Shown: positions 35,029 through 44,178, counted from the first letter of the stretch. The stretch is DNA of 64,000 nucleotides from an uncultured bacterium (GCA_905214105.1 CAJMKK010000007.1:1-64000), one strand, 5' to 3'. Program-made: numbers and translations. Notes: generated by a model not told the origin, from the sequence alone.

Positions 35029-36626
35029 GCGCCCCCCTTCTGGACGAGCTCATCCAAGAGCTTCTCCGCAAACAGGTTGCCGCGACCCAGCTGCCCGGCA
35101 GGATCGAGCTGGAGCTTTAGCCGCGCCGACTCGACCATGGCCTCGTGACCGTACATCGTCTCCAAGAAGCCCGCCTTGATCTTGCCGACGCCATGCTCGG
35201 CAGAAACGGCACCGCCCATGGCCGTGACCTCGGAAGCCCACTGGGCAAAGAGTTCTCCACCGCGACGGTAGTCTTGCGCATCGCGCGGAAGGATGTTCAC
35301 ATGCAGATGGTTGTTGCCGATGTGACCCCAGGCGGCAGATTCAAGCCCGCTTTCGGCCAACGTACGACGATAAAGGGCGATGACATCGGCAAGGCGTGCA
35401 TTGGGCACCGACATGTCCGAACCCAGTTTGGTGATGGTGGGATCCGTGCGGCGACGCTCGTCGATAAGCATGTTGACGCTCTCGGGCACCGCGTGGCGGA
35501 AGAACCGCTGACACTCGCGATCGACCTCGGTGCGCGCGACCCATGTCGCATCGTCGCGGCCGCCCGCAAGCTCCAGCACCCATCCCAGGCGGTACAGCTC
35601 CTCGGTCGCCTGGGCCTCGTCATCGCAGTCGAGTTCCACATAAACACAGACCTTCGCCTCTTTGTCGAGCGCCGGCAGCGAGGCAAACGCCGTCGACTGC
35701 TCGCGCTGGTGACGCAGAATATCCAGGGCGCCAGCATCGAAGTACTCGATGGCGGCCGCATGGGACAGGACGGGGCGCACGGAATCGGTAAAGGACACGG
35801 CCTTGTCTTCGCTATCGAAAAAGCAGCTCACACCCCAAACGACTGCAGGTGCCGCTTGCAGGGCAATCTCGAGCTCGGTGATAACGCCGAGCGTGCCGCA
35901 AGCGCCGATAAAGAGGTCGATGACGTCCATTTCGTCCGCAACGAAATAGCCTGAGGCATTTTTTGTCTTGGGCATGGTATAGCCGGGAAGATCGAGCTCG
36001 AGCGTACGGCCCGCTGCCGTCACGAGCGACAGGTGGCGGCCCTGGGCAAAAGCCTCGCCACGCTGAAGCTCAAGCAAATCGCCATCAGCCAGTGCGACGT
36101 GGAGTCCCGTGATATGCGGGCGCATGGGACCGTAGGCGTAGCTGCGGGCACCAGAGGCGTTACATGCCGCCATGCCGCCCAGACAGGCAGACGTCTCGGT
36201 GGGATCGGTGGGAAAGAACTGCTCGGGGGCCTCTTGGAACTCCTCGTAGGCCTCAAGCGATGCCTGGTCCCAACCAGCAGTCGGCAGCACCTTCTTGCTC
36301 AGCTGCTTGCGCAGCTCCGAGAGCACAACGCCCGGCTCCACGTGCAGCAGAAATTGGCCTTGTTCATCGCGGCGAAGGCCCAAGTAGCGATTCATACGGG
36401 AAGTATTGAGGATATGCCCACCGTGGGGCACGGCACCGGCGGCAAGGCCGGTTCGGGCACCCTGAACCGTTACCGGGGCACGCTCGGCATGGAGCGTGTT
36501 CAAAATGGCACGGACCTCGTCTTCCGTTGTCGGAAACGAGATGCTCGATGCTTCGCCCGATGCACGAGATTCATCGCGACCATACTCTTCGAACTCGTCG
36601 GTGAAGGGTTTGATGGTTGCAGACAC
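35025..36626 (-). CDS. FAD-linked 2-hydroxyacid dehydrogenase (GlcD/LctD-like)
   Basis: A 533-residue flavoprotein of the GlcD/D-lactate dehydrogenase family. An N-terminal PCMH FAD-binding domain (PVTVQGARTGLAAGAVPHGGHILNTSRMNR, then LGGMAACNASGARSYAYG) is followed by a FAD-oxidase C domain (WGHIGNNHLHVNILP, GGAVSAEHGVGKIK with the catalytic His). The next two genes encode EtfB and a ferredoxin-EtfA, the trio of the lactate:NAD confurcating complex LctBCD, here in the order D-B-C. Lactate or another 2-hydroxyacid is the likely substrate; no lactate permease is adjacent. GTG start after GGGGGAG. Confidence 0.9.
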   Translation of the reverse strand: MSATIKPFTDEFEEYGRDESRASGEASSISFPTTEDEVRAILNTLHAERAPVTVQGARTGLAAGAVPHGGHILNTSRMNRYLGLRRDEQGQFLLHVEPGVVLSELRKQLSKKVLPTAGWDQASLEAYEEFQEAPEQFFPTDPTETSACLGGMAACNASGARSYAYGPMRPHITGLHVALADGDLLELQRGEAFAQGRHLSLVTAAGRTLELDLPGYTMPKTKNASGYFVADEMDVIDLFIGACGTLGVITELEIALQAAPAVVWGVSCFFDSEDKAVSFTDSVRPVLSHAAAIEYFDAGALDILRHQREQSTAFASLPALDKEAKVCVYVELDCDDEAQATEELYRLGWVLELAGGRDDATWVARTEVDRECQRFFRHAVPESVNMLIDERRRTDPTITKLGSDMSVPNARLADVIALYRRTLAESGLESAAWGHIGNNHLHVNILPRDAQDYRRGGELFAQWASEVTAMGGAVSAEHGVGKIKAGFLETMYGHEAMVESARLKLQLDPAGQLGRGNLFAEKLLDELVQKGGA

Positions 36627-36971
36627 GCGAACTCCCCCTTTAGCTAACTACAGTGTTTGCAGGGAGATGTTACCGCATCGTTTCGTCGACGTGTTCGAGA
36701 CCGTCTCCATAATTGGCGATTTTTACGTACGTGCAATTCGGCAAGCGGCTTGATTTCCTCGGCAGACGATGCTTTTGACACATATGGCCCCGCCGTCGCC
36801 GACCGCGCGATTGTCGCTCGAAAAAAGTTGGAGTATTTTTTTCCGCCTTTTACCTGCGGAGACGCCAATCCGTCAAGCATTTGGTCAGAAATTGGTCAAG
36901 TAGCGGCTGATACCGTCGGCGTCGACAGCCAAAACCAATAGAAGTTTTGGCCCAGAAGCAGGGAGGTTCCC
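36627..36971. other. Intergenic region between divergent operons
   Basis: These 345 bases separate the leftward lctD-etfBA operon from the rightward surface-protein operon and should hold both promoters. A striking A6...T7 tract (36821-36842 region) is visible. Overlapping ORFs on both strands here have no coding character. No riboswitch or operator was recognised. Confidence 0.5.
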
Positions 36972-37268
36972 ATGGCATATTACTGGCCCCAGTACGGCAT
37001 CGCCATCGAAGTCGACGACGATCCCCATCTCCTGCCTTTCGACGAAGAGGCATTCCCCGATACGGCGGTCTACCACGTTACCACCGATGTGATCTGCGAC
37101 CCCGAGTCGTTCTCGGCGCTCGCCCACCACATCGCGCATATCCACGACATCGAGCTCCCTCCCGACTTCGACGAGCTTGTCTACTCGCGCCGCCTGATGC
37201 TTCACATGCTCTTTGGAGCGGACCCGTCCACCTTTGCGCGCATCTATACCGCCAAGGATGCCGCATGA
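36972..37268 (+). CDS. Small acidic protein of unknown function
   Basis: A 98-residue soluble protein without signal peptide or membrane segment, first gene of a five-gene operon for exported proteins. GGGAGG precedes the ATG. The pattern YGIAIEVDDDPHLLPFDEEAFPDTAVYHVTTDVICDPESF vaguely recalls the core strand-turn-strand of DUF559/Vsr-type nucleases, but the usual catalytic set is not complete and this is only an impression. Its stop overlaps the next start (ATGA), so it belongs to this operon. Confidence 0.7.
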   Translation: MAYYWPQYGIAIEVDDDPHLLPFDEEAFPDTAVYHVTTDVICDPESFSALAHHIAHIHDIELPPDFDELVYSRRLMLHMLFGADPSTFARIYTAKDAA

Positions 37269-37774
37269 GCGCGAAGAAGCCACCCCACTTTGCAGGCCTG
37301 GGTCGTCGCAAGAAGCTCATCGTTGCCTGCTTAGCCATCGTCTGCGCCCTTGTCGCCGTAGGACTATACGCTTGGCAGTCGCAGCCCGTACCCGAGGCGG
37401 GCGCTTCGGTTACGACGGCGGAGGGCAAAACGCGTCAGGAAATCCAAGATGAGCTCGACGCCATCGTCCGCGACAACATGATGACGATTTCGGTCGCACC
37501 GGTCGCTCAGCTGCAGGAGGACGGCAAGCTGCGCGTCAACGTGCAAAACGTCCAAGACAATAAATTTCCCCAGCGATTCCGCGTCATCCAAAACGACGAG
37601 ACCATGTACGAATCCGGTGTGGTCGAGACCGGCAAGACAATCGAAACGTGCCCCGCCGGCGACATCAAAGAAGGCGAGGCATACATCGAGATCCAGGCAC
37701 TCGATGCAAAGACCCTCGACAGCCACGGCAATCCGACACGTGTCAAGGTACGGGTTGAGCAAGCCGAGAACTAG
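37265..37774 (+). CDS. Membrane-anchored extracellular protein, unknown function
   Basis: A 169-residue protein with a basic N-terminus (MSAKKPPHFAGLGRRKK) and one hydrophobic helix (about 19-39), so the remaining ~125 residues face outside. The outer part is hydrophilic and probably beta-rich (LRVNVQNVQDNKFPQRFRVIQNDETMYESG). It contains one Cys and no sortase signal. ATGA overlap with the gene before. Function not recognised. Confidence 0.78.
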   Translation: MSAKKPPHFAGLGRRKKLIVACLAIVCALVAVGLYAWQSQPVPEAGASVTTAEGKTRQEIQDELDAIVRDNMMTISVAPVAQLQEDGKLRVNVQNVQDNKFPQRFRVIQNDETMYESGVVETGKTIETCPAGDIKEGEAYIEIQALDAKTLDSHGNPTRVKVRVEQAEN

Positions 37775-37863
37775 CTTTCCGGCCGACGCGGCACCGCACG
37801 CAATTCACCAGCATTCGTCCAATCATCGCGGGGACGGCCCGCGGCGAATAGAAAGGAACGACC

Positions 37864-38463
37864 ATGGACATCACCAGGAACATGAACGGAGCCAGAGCAC
37901 TCGTCGTGGGCGCAGGCCTCGCGCTCGCGCTCGCAATGGGCGCCGCCCCGACGCCAGCTATGGCGGCCGGGCGCGTTGGAACCACGAAAGTAATGGTCAG
38001 GACCGAGATCGACAACGTTGAGTTCAAAGTTCCGACGGTTATTCCCTTCGTCGCCAAGGCCGACGGCACGCTTCAGGGCCCCTCAGAAGACGCGACCACC
38101 ATCGACAATCATTCGGCCTACGGCATCCATGTCACCAACATGAAGATCGACGCCATGGACACCTGGACCATTGCCGCCGACGCCAAGGCCGGAACCGCGC
38201 AGAACTCCATCGACTTTAAGGTCGGCCCCGACGGCGCGCTCCAGAACGCCAGCGCCGCAATGCAGGGGACGGGCCTCGATCTTTCCAAGAATGCAGCCTT
38301 CGACATGGGCTACCAGGGCATTGCCGGCGGAACGGACAAAATTAAGCTCAAGACAAGCGGAAACGTCGCCCGCGTCACGCGCGACATCTTCCGCGTAACC
38401 GGCGAAGGCGATCAGGTTGCGACGATCACCTGGACGGTCGAGCCCGGTGCGCACACGGCATAA
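37864..38463 (+). CDS. Secreted beta-rich protein, unknown function
   Basis: A 199-residue protein with a clear Sec signal peptide (cleavage after AMA, about residue 34). The mature chain has features of a surface or pilus-like subunit: repeated polar beta segments such as FKVPTVIPFVAKADGTL, IDNHSAYGIHVTNMKIDAM and VATITWTVEP. It has no cysteine and no cell-wall anchor. It overlaps the LAQTG-protein gene by 17 bp. Not matched to a named family. Confidence 0.78.
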   Translation: MDITRNMNGARALVVGAGLALALAMGAAPTPAMAAGRVGTTKVMVRTEIDNVEFKVPTVIPFVAKADGTLQGPSEDATTIDNHSAYGIHVTNMKIDAMDTWTIAADAKAGTAQNSIDFKVGPDGALQNASAAMQGTGLDLSKNAAFDMGYQGIAGGTDKIKLKTSGNVARVTRDIFRVTGEGDQVATITWTVEPGAHTA

Positions 38464-38728
38464 GGCCGTCGCCCTGGCCGCCGCCGTCAGCATCCTAGCG
38501 TTTGGGCCAGCCATGGCCTTTGCCCAGCAAGAACAGGCGCAGGCCGCCACGCAAGTGACGGTCGACCTCTCGGAGCTCGACCGCGGCGACCGCGAGGAAC
38601 CGTTGGCGCAGACAGGCGACAGACGATGGCTCTTGGCAGCAGGCGCCACAGCAGCAGGCGCAGGAACCGCCGGCCTCGGTCTGCACATCAAACGCAGCCA
38701 GAAACAAAACATGGACAGGCCGCACTAA
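38447..38728 (+). CDS. Short LPXTG-like (LAQTG) cell-wall-anchored protein
   Basis: A 93-residue protein built almost entirely of export and anchoring signals: signal peptide (1-26), about 27 exposed residues, LAQTG (53-57), a hydrophobic helix and a basic tail IKRSQK. LAQTG is a plausible sortase motif. The exposed part is too short for a catalytic domain, so it may be an anchor or a small decoration. A GTG at 38447 is the most sensible start, with GGACGG upstream inside the previous gene. No sortase gene is in the window. Confidence 0.72.
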   Translation: MRTRHKAVALAAAVSILAFGPAMAFAQQEQAQAATQVTVDLSELDRGDREEPLAQTGDRRWLLAAGATAAGAGTAGLGLHIKRSQKQNMDRPH

Positions 38729-38746
38729 ATTAGCTAAGGAGACCCC

Positions 38747-40177
38747 ATGGCATCGAAGAACCTTTTGCCCGTCGTCGCACTCTGCGGCGCGCTCGCAACC
38801 GGAACGCCTGTCGCCGCTTGGGCGACTCCCGTCATGGCAGACTCCTTACCAGCAGCCCTAAGTTCCGCCCCAAATCCGTCGAGCGCCATTGCGTGCAAGC
38901 GTTTTTCGATCGCACAGGCCGCGATCTCAACCTCGGGATGCCTTCGTCGTAATACGGACGGCTCGATAGTCGTGGATATCAATCGTTCGAACAAGGCAAA
39001 CGGCTCCCAGGCGGGGTGCGCCGTCTGCACGTGGCGCTCGGTTGTACTCGATGCAGATGGCGATCCATGCAATTTAGAGTTGCGCATCGACATCGCTTCG
39101 GTCGATGACTCGGCGAACGGAGCGAAGGTCGTCTTCGACGGTGCGTTTTTCGAGAAAGGAGGCGGTATATGTCTGGGCTGCGCCGCCGCGAATGCAGACG
39201 ACACGCAGCCCACCCTCTCATTCACGGCATCGTTGCAGCTGACCAAAGCCGGCACCGATGCCGTCGCGGCGGGAGAAGCGTCCCTGCTGTTCTACGCCGT
39301 CAGCACCAAAGACACAGACGCTCATTTCGAGAAGTCAGACGGATCACTCAGCCTTACACGAGGGATAGAGGCAGGCCCTATTGAAATCGATGCCCACGCG
39401 CAAAGCAGGCAACGCATTCTTGCCGACCCGGCGCTTCTCGAAATGGAGTGGAACGGATTCGGAGCCATCGGAATTCTTCCCTCCGCGCTTGACGCCAAGA
39501 CGCTCCCCTCAAACGACGAACCCATCAACGCAACCATACAAGAAGAGAGCGCGGACAAAGAAGCAGGTGCGGGCGACACGCCGTCGCCGACAAACAGCGT
39601 CCCAGCTTCTTTCGAAGCACCGAATGAGCCCGCTGCCGATCCAAACGATCCCGAGCTCGCGGACAGTCTGGGGCTTGCTGATCCTCAAGAGATCGATGAA
39701 GGTAACTGCTGCGTGCTTGCCGCGCTCGACCACACAGAGGTCATCGACGCTGCGGACATCGAAGTTGCCGCCGCCAATCAGCCCGTCCGCAAGTCGGCCA
39801 TCATCGCATTTCCCGAATCCATCGAAGTCGTCTTTTTGCCATCGGGCGAGGTCGTGGCCCCAACACTGCTCACCTTGTTGGGCGCCAAGAATACTCGAAA
39901 CGAAATTAAAAAGGTCACGGTTGTCGACCCTGCAACCACCGCCAAGCTGCGTCTATACGCCGTTGCTCCAGACGGAGGCAAAACCTTGGAATTCGATGGT
40001 GACACACTCCTAGCCTGGCGACGTCTGGACATTATGCAAGACGTCTCGTATCAAATCGAACTCGAAGGGTTTGATCGTGCCCGCGATGCCAATATCATCG
40101 CCGCGGCTATTGAATCCCCACAGCGGCTTATGACACTGCGCTTTGACTACTATCCCTATGTCCCGACAACCACCTGA
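38747..40177 (+). CDS. Large secreted protein, unknown function
   Basis: A 476-residue protein with a Sec signal peptide (cleavage around ATPVMA, residues 26-31). The mature part has several cysteines including AGCAVC, GICLGC and NCC, suggesting disulfides. An acidic Pro/Ala/Glu-rich linker (about 265-315) separates two beta-rich halves. No C-terminal anchor is present; the chain ends ...YVPTTT. AAGGAG precedes the ATG. Last gene of the five-gene exported-protein operon. Confidence 0.78.
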   Translation: MASKNLLPVVALCGALATGTPVAAWATPVMADSLPAALSSAPNPSSAIACKRFSIAQAAISTSGCLRRNTDGSIVVDINRSNKANGSQAGCAVCTWRSVVLDADGDPCNLELRIDIASVDDSANGAKVVFDGAFFEKGGGICLGCAAANADDTQPTLSFTASLQLTKAGTDAVAAGEASLLFYAVSTKDTDAHFEKSDGSLSLTRGIEAGPIEIDAHAQSRQRILADPALLEMEWNGFGAIGILPSALDAKTLPSNDEPINATIQEESADKEAGAGDTPSPTNSVPASFEAPNEPAADPNDPELADSLGLADPQEIDEGNCCVLAALDHTEVIDAADIEVAAANQPVRKSAIIAFPESIEVVFLPSGEVVAPTLLTLLGAKNTRNEIKKVTVVDPATTAKLRLYAVAPDGGKTLEFDGDTLLAWRRLDIMQDVSYQIELEGFDRARDANIIAAAIESPQRLMTLRFDYYPYVPTTT

Positions 40178-40294
40178 GGCTTAAATACTGCGCATCATTC
40201 CTAATACCACTTATATAACGTATAGATGAGTCGCGATGTGCCTCGCATTTCGTTCTGCTACGATTGCCACGTTGGCATCAATACAGGAGGGCTC

Positions 40295-41011
40295 ATGCCG
40301 GGCTTGGGAACAATCATCAACGTTGTGCTTTTAGTTGCGGGTGGTCTTTTGGGATTAGCGGGCGGCCGCTTCATTACACCGCGCATCCAAGACACGCTCA
40401 TGAAAGCATCGGGGCTGTGCGTCCTGTTTATCGGCCTGGGCGGCACCATGCAAAAGATGCTTATCATCGATGGAAAGGCGCTGGCGACCACTGGTGCCAC
40501 TATGCTCATTGTCTCGTTCGCCCTCGGCTCGCTCATCGGCGAGGCCGTCAACTTGGAAGCCGCCATCGAGAACCTTGGCGAATGGCTCAAGCGCAAAACC
40601 GGCAGCGAGGGCGATAACGAGTTCACCAACGCTTTTGTCTCGACTTCACTCACCGTGTGCATCGGCGCCATGGCCATTGTGGGATCGATCCAGGACGGCC
40701 TGCTCGGCGACTGGTCAACGCTTGCCCTCAAGGGCGCACTGGACTGCATCATCGTCTGCACCATGACGGCCTCACTTGGCCGCGGCTGCATCTTTTCCGC
40801 CCTGCCCGTCGCCGTGTTCCAGGGGACGATCACGCTGTTTGCCGGCGCACTCTCCCCCATCATGACCACGGCAGCCCTCGACAGCCTTTCGCTCGTAGGC
40901 TCCATGCTCATCTTCTGCGTCGGCGTCAACCTCATCCGTCCTCAGACCTTCCGCACGGCCAATATGCTCCCCTCCGTCGTCATCGCCGTCATCTACGCCC
41001 TCCTGTTCTAA
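40295..41011 (+). CDS. DUF554 family membrane protein
   Basis: A 238-residue membrane protein with about seven hydrophobic helices, of the DUF554 (YdfK/YqgA) family, possibly a transporter. The family pattern is seen in PGLGTIINVVLLVAGGLLGLAGGRF, KASGLCVLFIGLGGTMQ and FVSTSLTVCIGAMAIVGSIQDGL. The ATG at 40295 follows GGAGG; the frame to 40226 lacks support. Single gene ahead of the TerB-BrxD-helicase operon, with 88 bp between. Confidence 0.88.
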   Translation: MPGLGTIINVVLLVAGGLLGLAGGRFITPRIQDTLMKASGLCVLFIGLGGTMQKMLIIDGKALATTGATMLIVSFALGSLIGEAVNLEAAIENLGEWLKRKTGSEGDNEFTNAFVSTSLTVCIGAMAIVGSIQDGLLGDWSTLALKGALDCIIVCTMTASLGRGCIFSALPVAVFQGTITLFAGALSPIMTTAALDSLSLVGSMLIFCVGVNLIRPQTFRTANMLPSVVIAVIYALLF

Positions 41012-41056
41012 ATCTATCTACGCAGCAGCATCTCGAACACCTGTTTGATGCTGTGC

Positions 41057-41062
41057 TATGAT
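41057..41062 (+). promoter_or_regulatory. Candidate -10 box of the TerB_N-brxD-helicase operon
   Basis: TATGAT lies 38 bp before the first start codon of the operon. The matching -35 (TCGAAC region near 41033) is poor, so this is only a candidate. Confidence 0.35.
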
Positions 41063-41099
41063 ATGAGGTCACCAAAGCTGCGTTAGGAGAGGAGAAGCG

Positions 41100-42860
41100 G
41101 TGGCCGACCAGGACATCAAGATGCTCATCGAGCGCATTATGGCCGAGGCTCGGACCCATCAGTCCGCCCGCTTCTCAAACGAAATCTACGCAGACGAGCC
41201 GATTCTCAAGACCGGCCGACAGATGCAGAACTTCCTCCCCGACCAATACCGCAAGATGCGTGAGATATCGCGTTGGCAAGAAGACCCAAAGGGCGGCGCG
41301 GGCCGTTGGCTTTCGGAAGCCGAACTTTTCTACCGCCAAGGCCTGCTGATGGCCGACTTTGAGGACGACTGTCCCTACAACGGCACCTTTAAGTCGTACT
41401 TTCCCACCTACAATGCCATGAGCGATCGACAGTTGCGCGGCTACTTTACCTGGCGTGCCCAAGTGCGCCGCGGAACCGTCGAGGAAACGTCTACATCCTT
41501 TGCCTTTCTGTATCTCTATGAGCTGATTTGCGGCATTGGCGTAGATAATCCGCTCGAAGGTTTTAACAAGATCAAGGCCTTTTGGGATGCCTACCGCGCC
41601 TTTGAGCCCGGCATCGACCGGTTTGCGCGCGTGTGGCTGCAGGACTACGCCGTGTTCCACAGGCTCGACCCCAAGCTGCTTCGTGACTCTAAAACCGTCA
41701 TGTTCGATAACGCCCTTATCGAGCTACGGCGCGCGGCACGAGACCTTGCACCCGCACCGACGCCGTCGGACCAGGCGCCCAAGCGTCGCAAGGCCTCCGA
41801 GCCCACGCTCCCCCTTCCGCCCGACGTGGCGCGCGAGGAACGACTCATGGCCGCCATCAATGCCCTCTCCACGTACAACCTAAGTAACTCGCGGCTCGAC
41901 CGCAGCCACCACCGCGATCTGCGCCACGTGGCGTGCGCCGTGTATGTCCGCATGGCGCGCTACTATGACACGCACCGAAAGACCGGCATCGTGGCGAGTT
42001 TATTTGGGGAGGAGACGGCCATGCCCTACACCATGTTTGCGTCGGCCGTATTCTTTGCGCCCGAGCGCCACGAGGACTGCGAATACCGCCTAGATCCTAT
42101 CCATATCTACCGTTGCCAAAACGGCTTTTGGGAATGCATGCGTATCCACGGTAGCAGGCAAAAGAGTAGCAAGCTCGGTGAAATGATGCGCGCCTGCGAC
42201 CAACGCCTGCGCCTAGCGCTGGACCCCGCCCATCCCCTTAAGGAAGAAAAAGTCCCCAAATATCTGGCCAAGATTATCGATGACGAGATTGTGGCATGGC
42301 TTTCGTGGGATGCCGCACACCAGCCCGTCAAGATCGATATCGATCTGAGCCAGCTGGGACACATTCGGAGCGCCGCCGCGCAAACGCGCGAAGCGCTTTT
42401 GATCGATGAGGAGCGCGAGGACGATGTTCTCGCAGAGGTCGATACGGAGGGCTCCGAGCAGCCGGAAGCCGAACCCACGGCCGACGTGATGGTCGAGCCG
42501 ATCGCGGCGCCCACGGAGCGCAACGAAGCCGACGAGCCAACCATTTCCACCGAACAGTTTGGCGTCGTGGCACCGCTCCTCGCACCGACGCCAGCGGTCG
42601 TATCGACTGCACCCGCTGGCACCGCAACCGAACTCGCGCCCGCCGCAGCCGCCTATCTGTGCGCGCTGCTCGAGCAGAACACGGCACAGACGGCATCGGC
42701 GGTGGCGCAGTCGGGCAAGAGTGAGGACATGCTTGTCGATACCATCAACGAGGCGCTCTTTGACCTGGTGGGTGACACCGTAATTGAATTTGGCGCGGCA
42801 GGACCGCACATTATCGAGGACTACGAAGCAGACGTGAGAGGATACCTAGACCATGAGTGA
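41100..42860 (+). CDS. TerB_N-domain protein (tellurite-resistance-type TerB)
   Basis: A 586-residue cytosolic protein. Residues ~20-210 match the TerB_N domain (WLSEAELFYRQGLLMADFEDDCPYNGTFKSYFPTYNAMSDRQLRGYFTWRAQVR, FAFLYLYELICGIGV). The C-terminal ~130 residues, after an acidic Pro/Ala/Glu linker (430-520), contain LDLINEALFDLVGD-like helices as in TerB_C. TerB-type proteins are thought to act as scaffolds or metal-linked sensors in predicted stress and defence systems; no enzyme motif is seen. GTG start after GGAGAGGAG. The last 8 bp overlap brxD, so the pair is translated together. Confidence 0.83.
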   Translation: MADQDIKMLIERIMAEARTHQSARFSNEIYADEPILKTGRQMQNFLPDQYRKMREISRWQEDPKGGAGRWLSEAELFYRQGLLMADFEDDCPYNGTFKSYFPTYNAMSDRQLRGYFTWRAQVRRGTVEETSTSFAFLYLYELICGIGVDNPLEGFNKIKAFWDAYRAFEPGIDRFARVWLQDYAVFHRLDPKLLRDSKTVMFDNALIELRRAARDLAPAPTPSDQAPKRRKASEPTLPLPPDVAREERLMAAINALSTYNLSNSRLDRSHHRDLRHVACAVYVRMARYYDTHRKTGIVASLFGEETAMPYTMFASAVFFAPERHEDCEYRLDPIHIYRCQNGFWECMRIHGSRQKSSKLGEMMRACDQRLRLALDPAHPLKEEKVPKYLAKIIDDEIVAWLSWDAAHQPVKIDIDLSQLGHIRSAAAQTREALLIDEEREDDVLAEVDTEGSEQPEAEPTADVMVEPIAAPTERNEADEPTISTEQFGVVAPLLAPTPAVVSTAPAGTATELAPAAAAYLCALLEQNTAQTASAVAQSGKSEDMLVDTINEALFDLVGDTVIEFGAAGPHIIEDYEADVRGYLDHE

Positions 42861-44157
42861 TACCGCATCCGCAGCGCCCCGCGTACCCAAGCGCGTCGCT
42901 GCCGTCATTCTCAACTCGCTCAAGGGCGGCGTGGTCCCGCGCATCGGCCTTCCCTATATCACCGTGGGACGCGAGGTCGAGATTCGCGCCCTGCTCACCG
43001 ATTTGAGTCTCATCGCCGATGGCGGCGCGAGCTTCCGCTTTTTAGTCGGTCGCTACGGCGCCGGCAAAAGTTTCTTGCTCCAGACCATCCGCACGCACGC
43101 CATGGGCGAGGGATTCGTCGTCGCCGATGCCGACCTATCCCCTGAGCGTCGCCTGCAGGGCGGCCAGGGACAGGGCCTTGCCACCTACCGTGAGCTCATC
43201 CGCAACATATCGACTAAAACGCGCCCCGAGGGCGGTGCGCTCAACCTTATCCTGGATCGCTGGGTCGCCTCGTGTGCCGATGCCGACGAGCCTGCCGTCA
43301 ATGCCCAACTGGCGCCGCTCGAGGAAATGGTCCACGGCTTCGACTTCACCCGCATGCTCCGCCGCTACCGCGCGGCCGTATCCGAGGGCGACGAAGAAGC
43401 TATGAGCCGCGTGACCAAATGGATCCGCGGCGAATACCGCACCAAGAGCGAGGCTCGCGCCGAACTGGGGTCCTCAACCATCATCAGCGACGATGACTGG
43501 TACGACTACGTCAAACTCATTGCGCGCTTTTTGGTCTGCAGCGGCTACAAGGGCATGCTGGTGCTCATCGACGAGCTCGTGAATCTGTATAAGATTCCCA
43601 ACGCCATCACACGCCAATACAACTACGAGAAGATCCTGACCATGTACAACGACACGCTCCAGGGCAAGGCGCAATACCTGGGCATGATCATGGGCGGCAC
43701 GCCAACCTCCATCGAAGACCGCCGCCGTGGCGTGTTCTCCTACGAGGCCCTGCGTAGCCGACTCGCTCAAGGCCGCTTTGCACGCGATGATCTTAAGGAC
43801 ATGCTCGCGCCCATCATCCGCCTGCAGCCACTCACCTACGAGGAGTTGCTGGTGCTGATCGAAAAACTCATGCAGATCCATGCTGGCTACTTTGGCTGGA
43901 CGCCCACGCTTACCGAGAACGACTTGGTAGACTTCCTCAAGATTGAGTTTGGCCGCGTGGGAGCCGATACGCACTTGACGCCGCGTGAGGTCATCCGCGA
44001 CTTTATCGAGCTGCTCGATATCCTATGCCAGAATCCCGATGCAAACGTGGCTGAGTTGCTGCAAAGCGTCGGCGACGACACGCTGGTGCCGGCAGCCGTA
44101 ACAGGCGACACCGGCACCGCAGACGGCGACCGCAACTTCGCCGAGTTCACCATCTAA
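42853..44157 (+). CDS. brxD: BrxD-type P-loop ATPase (DUF2791)
   Basis: A 434-residue ATP-binding protein of the BREX-associated DUF2791/BrxD family. Walker A is GRYGAGKS (66-73) and Walker B MLVLIDE (235-241); the opening LNSLKGGVVPRIGLPYITVGREVEI and the GGTPTSIEDRRRGVFSYEALRSRL stretch are also typical. In BREX and related loci BrxD usually sits next to the helicase BrxHI, as it does here. Its exact activity is not established; AAA-type ATP-driven loading onto DNA is an inference. ATG overlaps the end of the TerB_N gene. Confidence 0.88.
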   Translation: MSDTASAAPRVPKRVAAVILNSLKGGVVPRIGLPYITVGREVEIRALLTDLSLIADGGASFRFLVGRYGAGKSFLLQTIRTHAMGEGFVVADADLSPERRLQGGQGQGLATYRELIRNISTKTRPEGGALNLILDRWVASCADADEPAVNAQLAPLEEMVHGFDFTRMLRRYRAAVSEGDEEAMSRVTKWIRGEYRTKSEARAELGSSTIISDDDWYDYVKLIARFLVCSGYKGMLVLIDELVNLYKIPNAITRQYNYEKILTMYNDTLQGKAQYLGMIMGGTPTSIEDRRRGVFSYEALRSRLAQGRFARDDLKDMLAPIIRLQPLTYEELLVLIEKLMQIHAGYFGWTPTLTENDLVDFLKIEFGRVGADTHLTPREVIRDFIELLDILCQNPDANVAELLQSVGDDTLVPAAVTGDTGTADGDRNFAEFTI

Positions 44158-44178
44158 CCTGCCAAAAAGGGACAGGTT
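44156..44178 (+). terminator. Weak hairpin between brxD and the helicase
   Basis: AACCTG (44156-44161) pairs with CAGGTT (44173-44178) and is followed by TATTTTG, just at the brxD stop. The 116-bp spacer is the only gap in an otherwise overlapping operon. The hairpin may attenuate helicase expression. Confidence 0.4.

Noticed and set aside
36657..36941. 94-residue ORF and its 78-residue antisense between lctD and the surface operon
   Set aside because: No ribosome binding site, overlap on both strands, and the region must contain two divergent promoters; no coding character.
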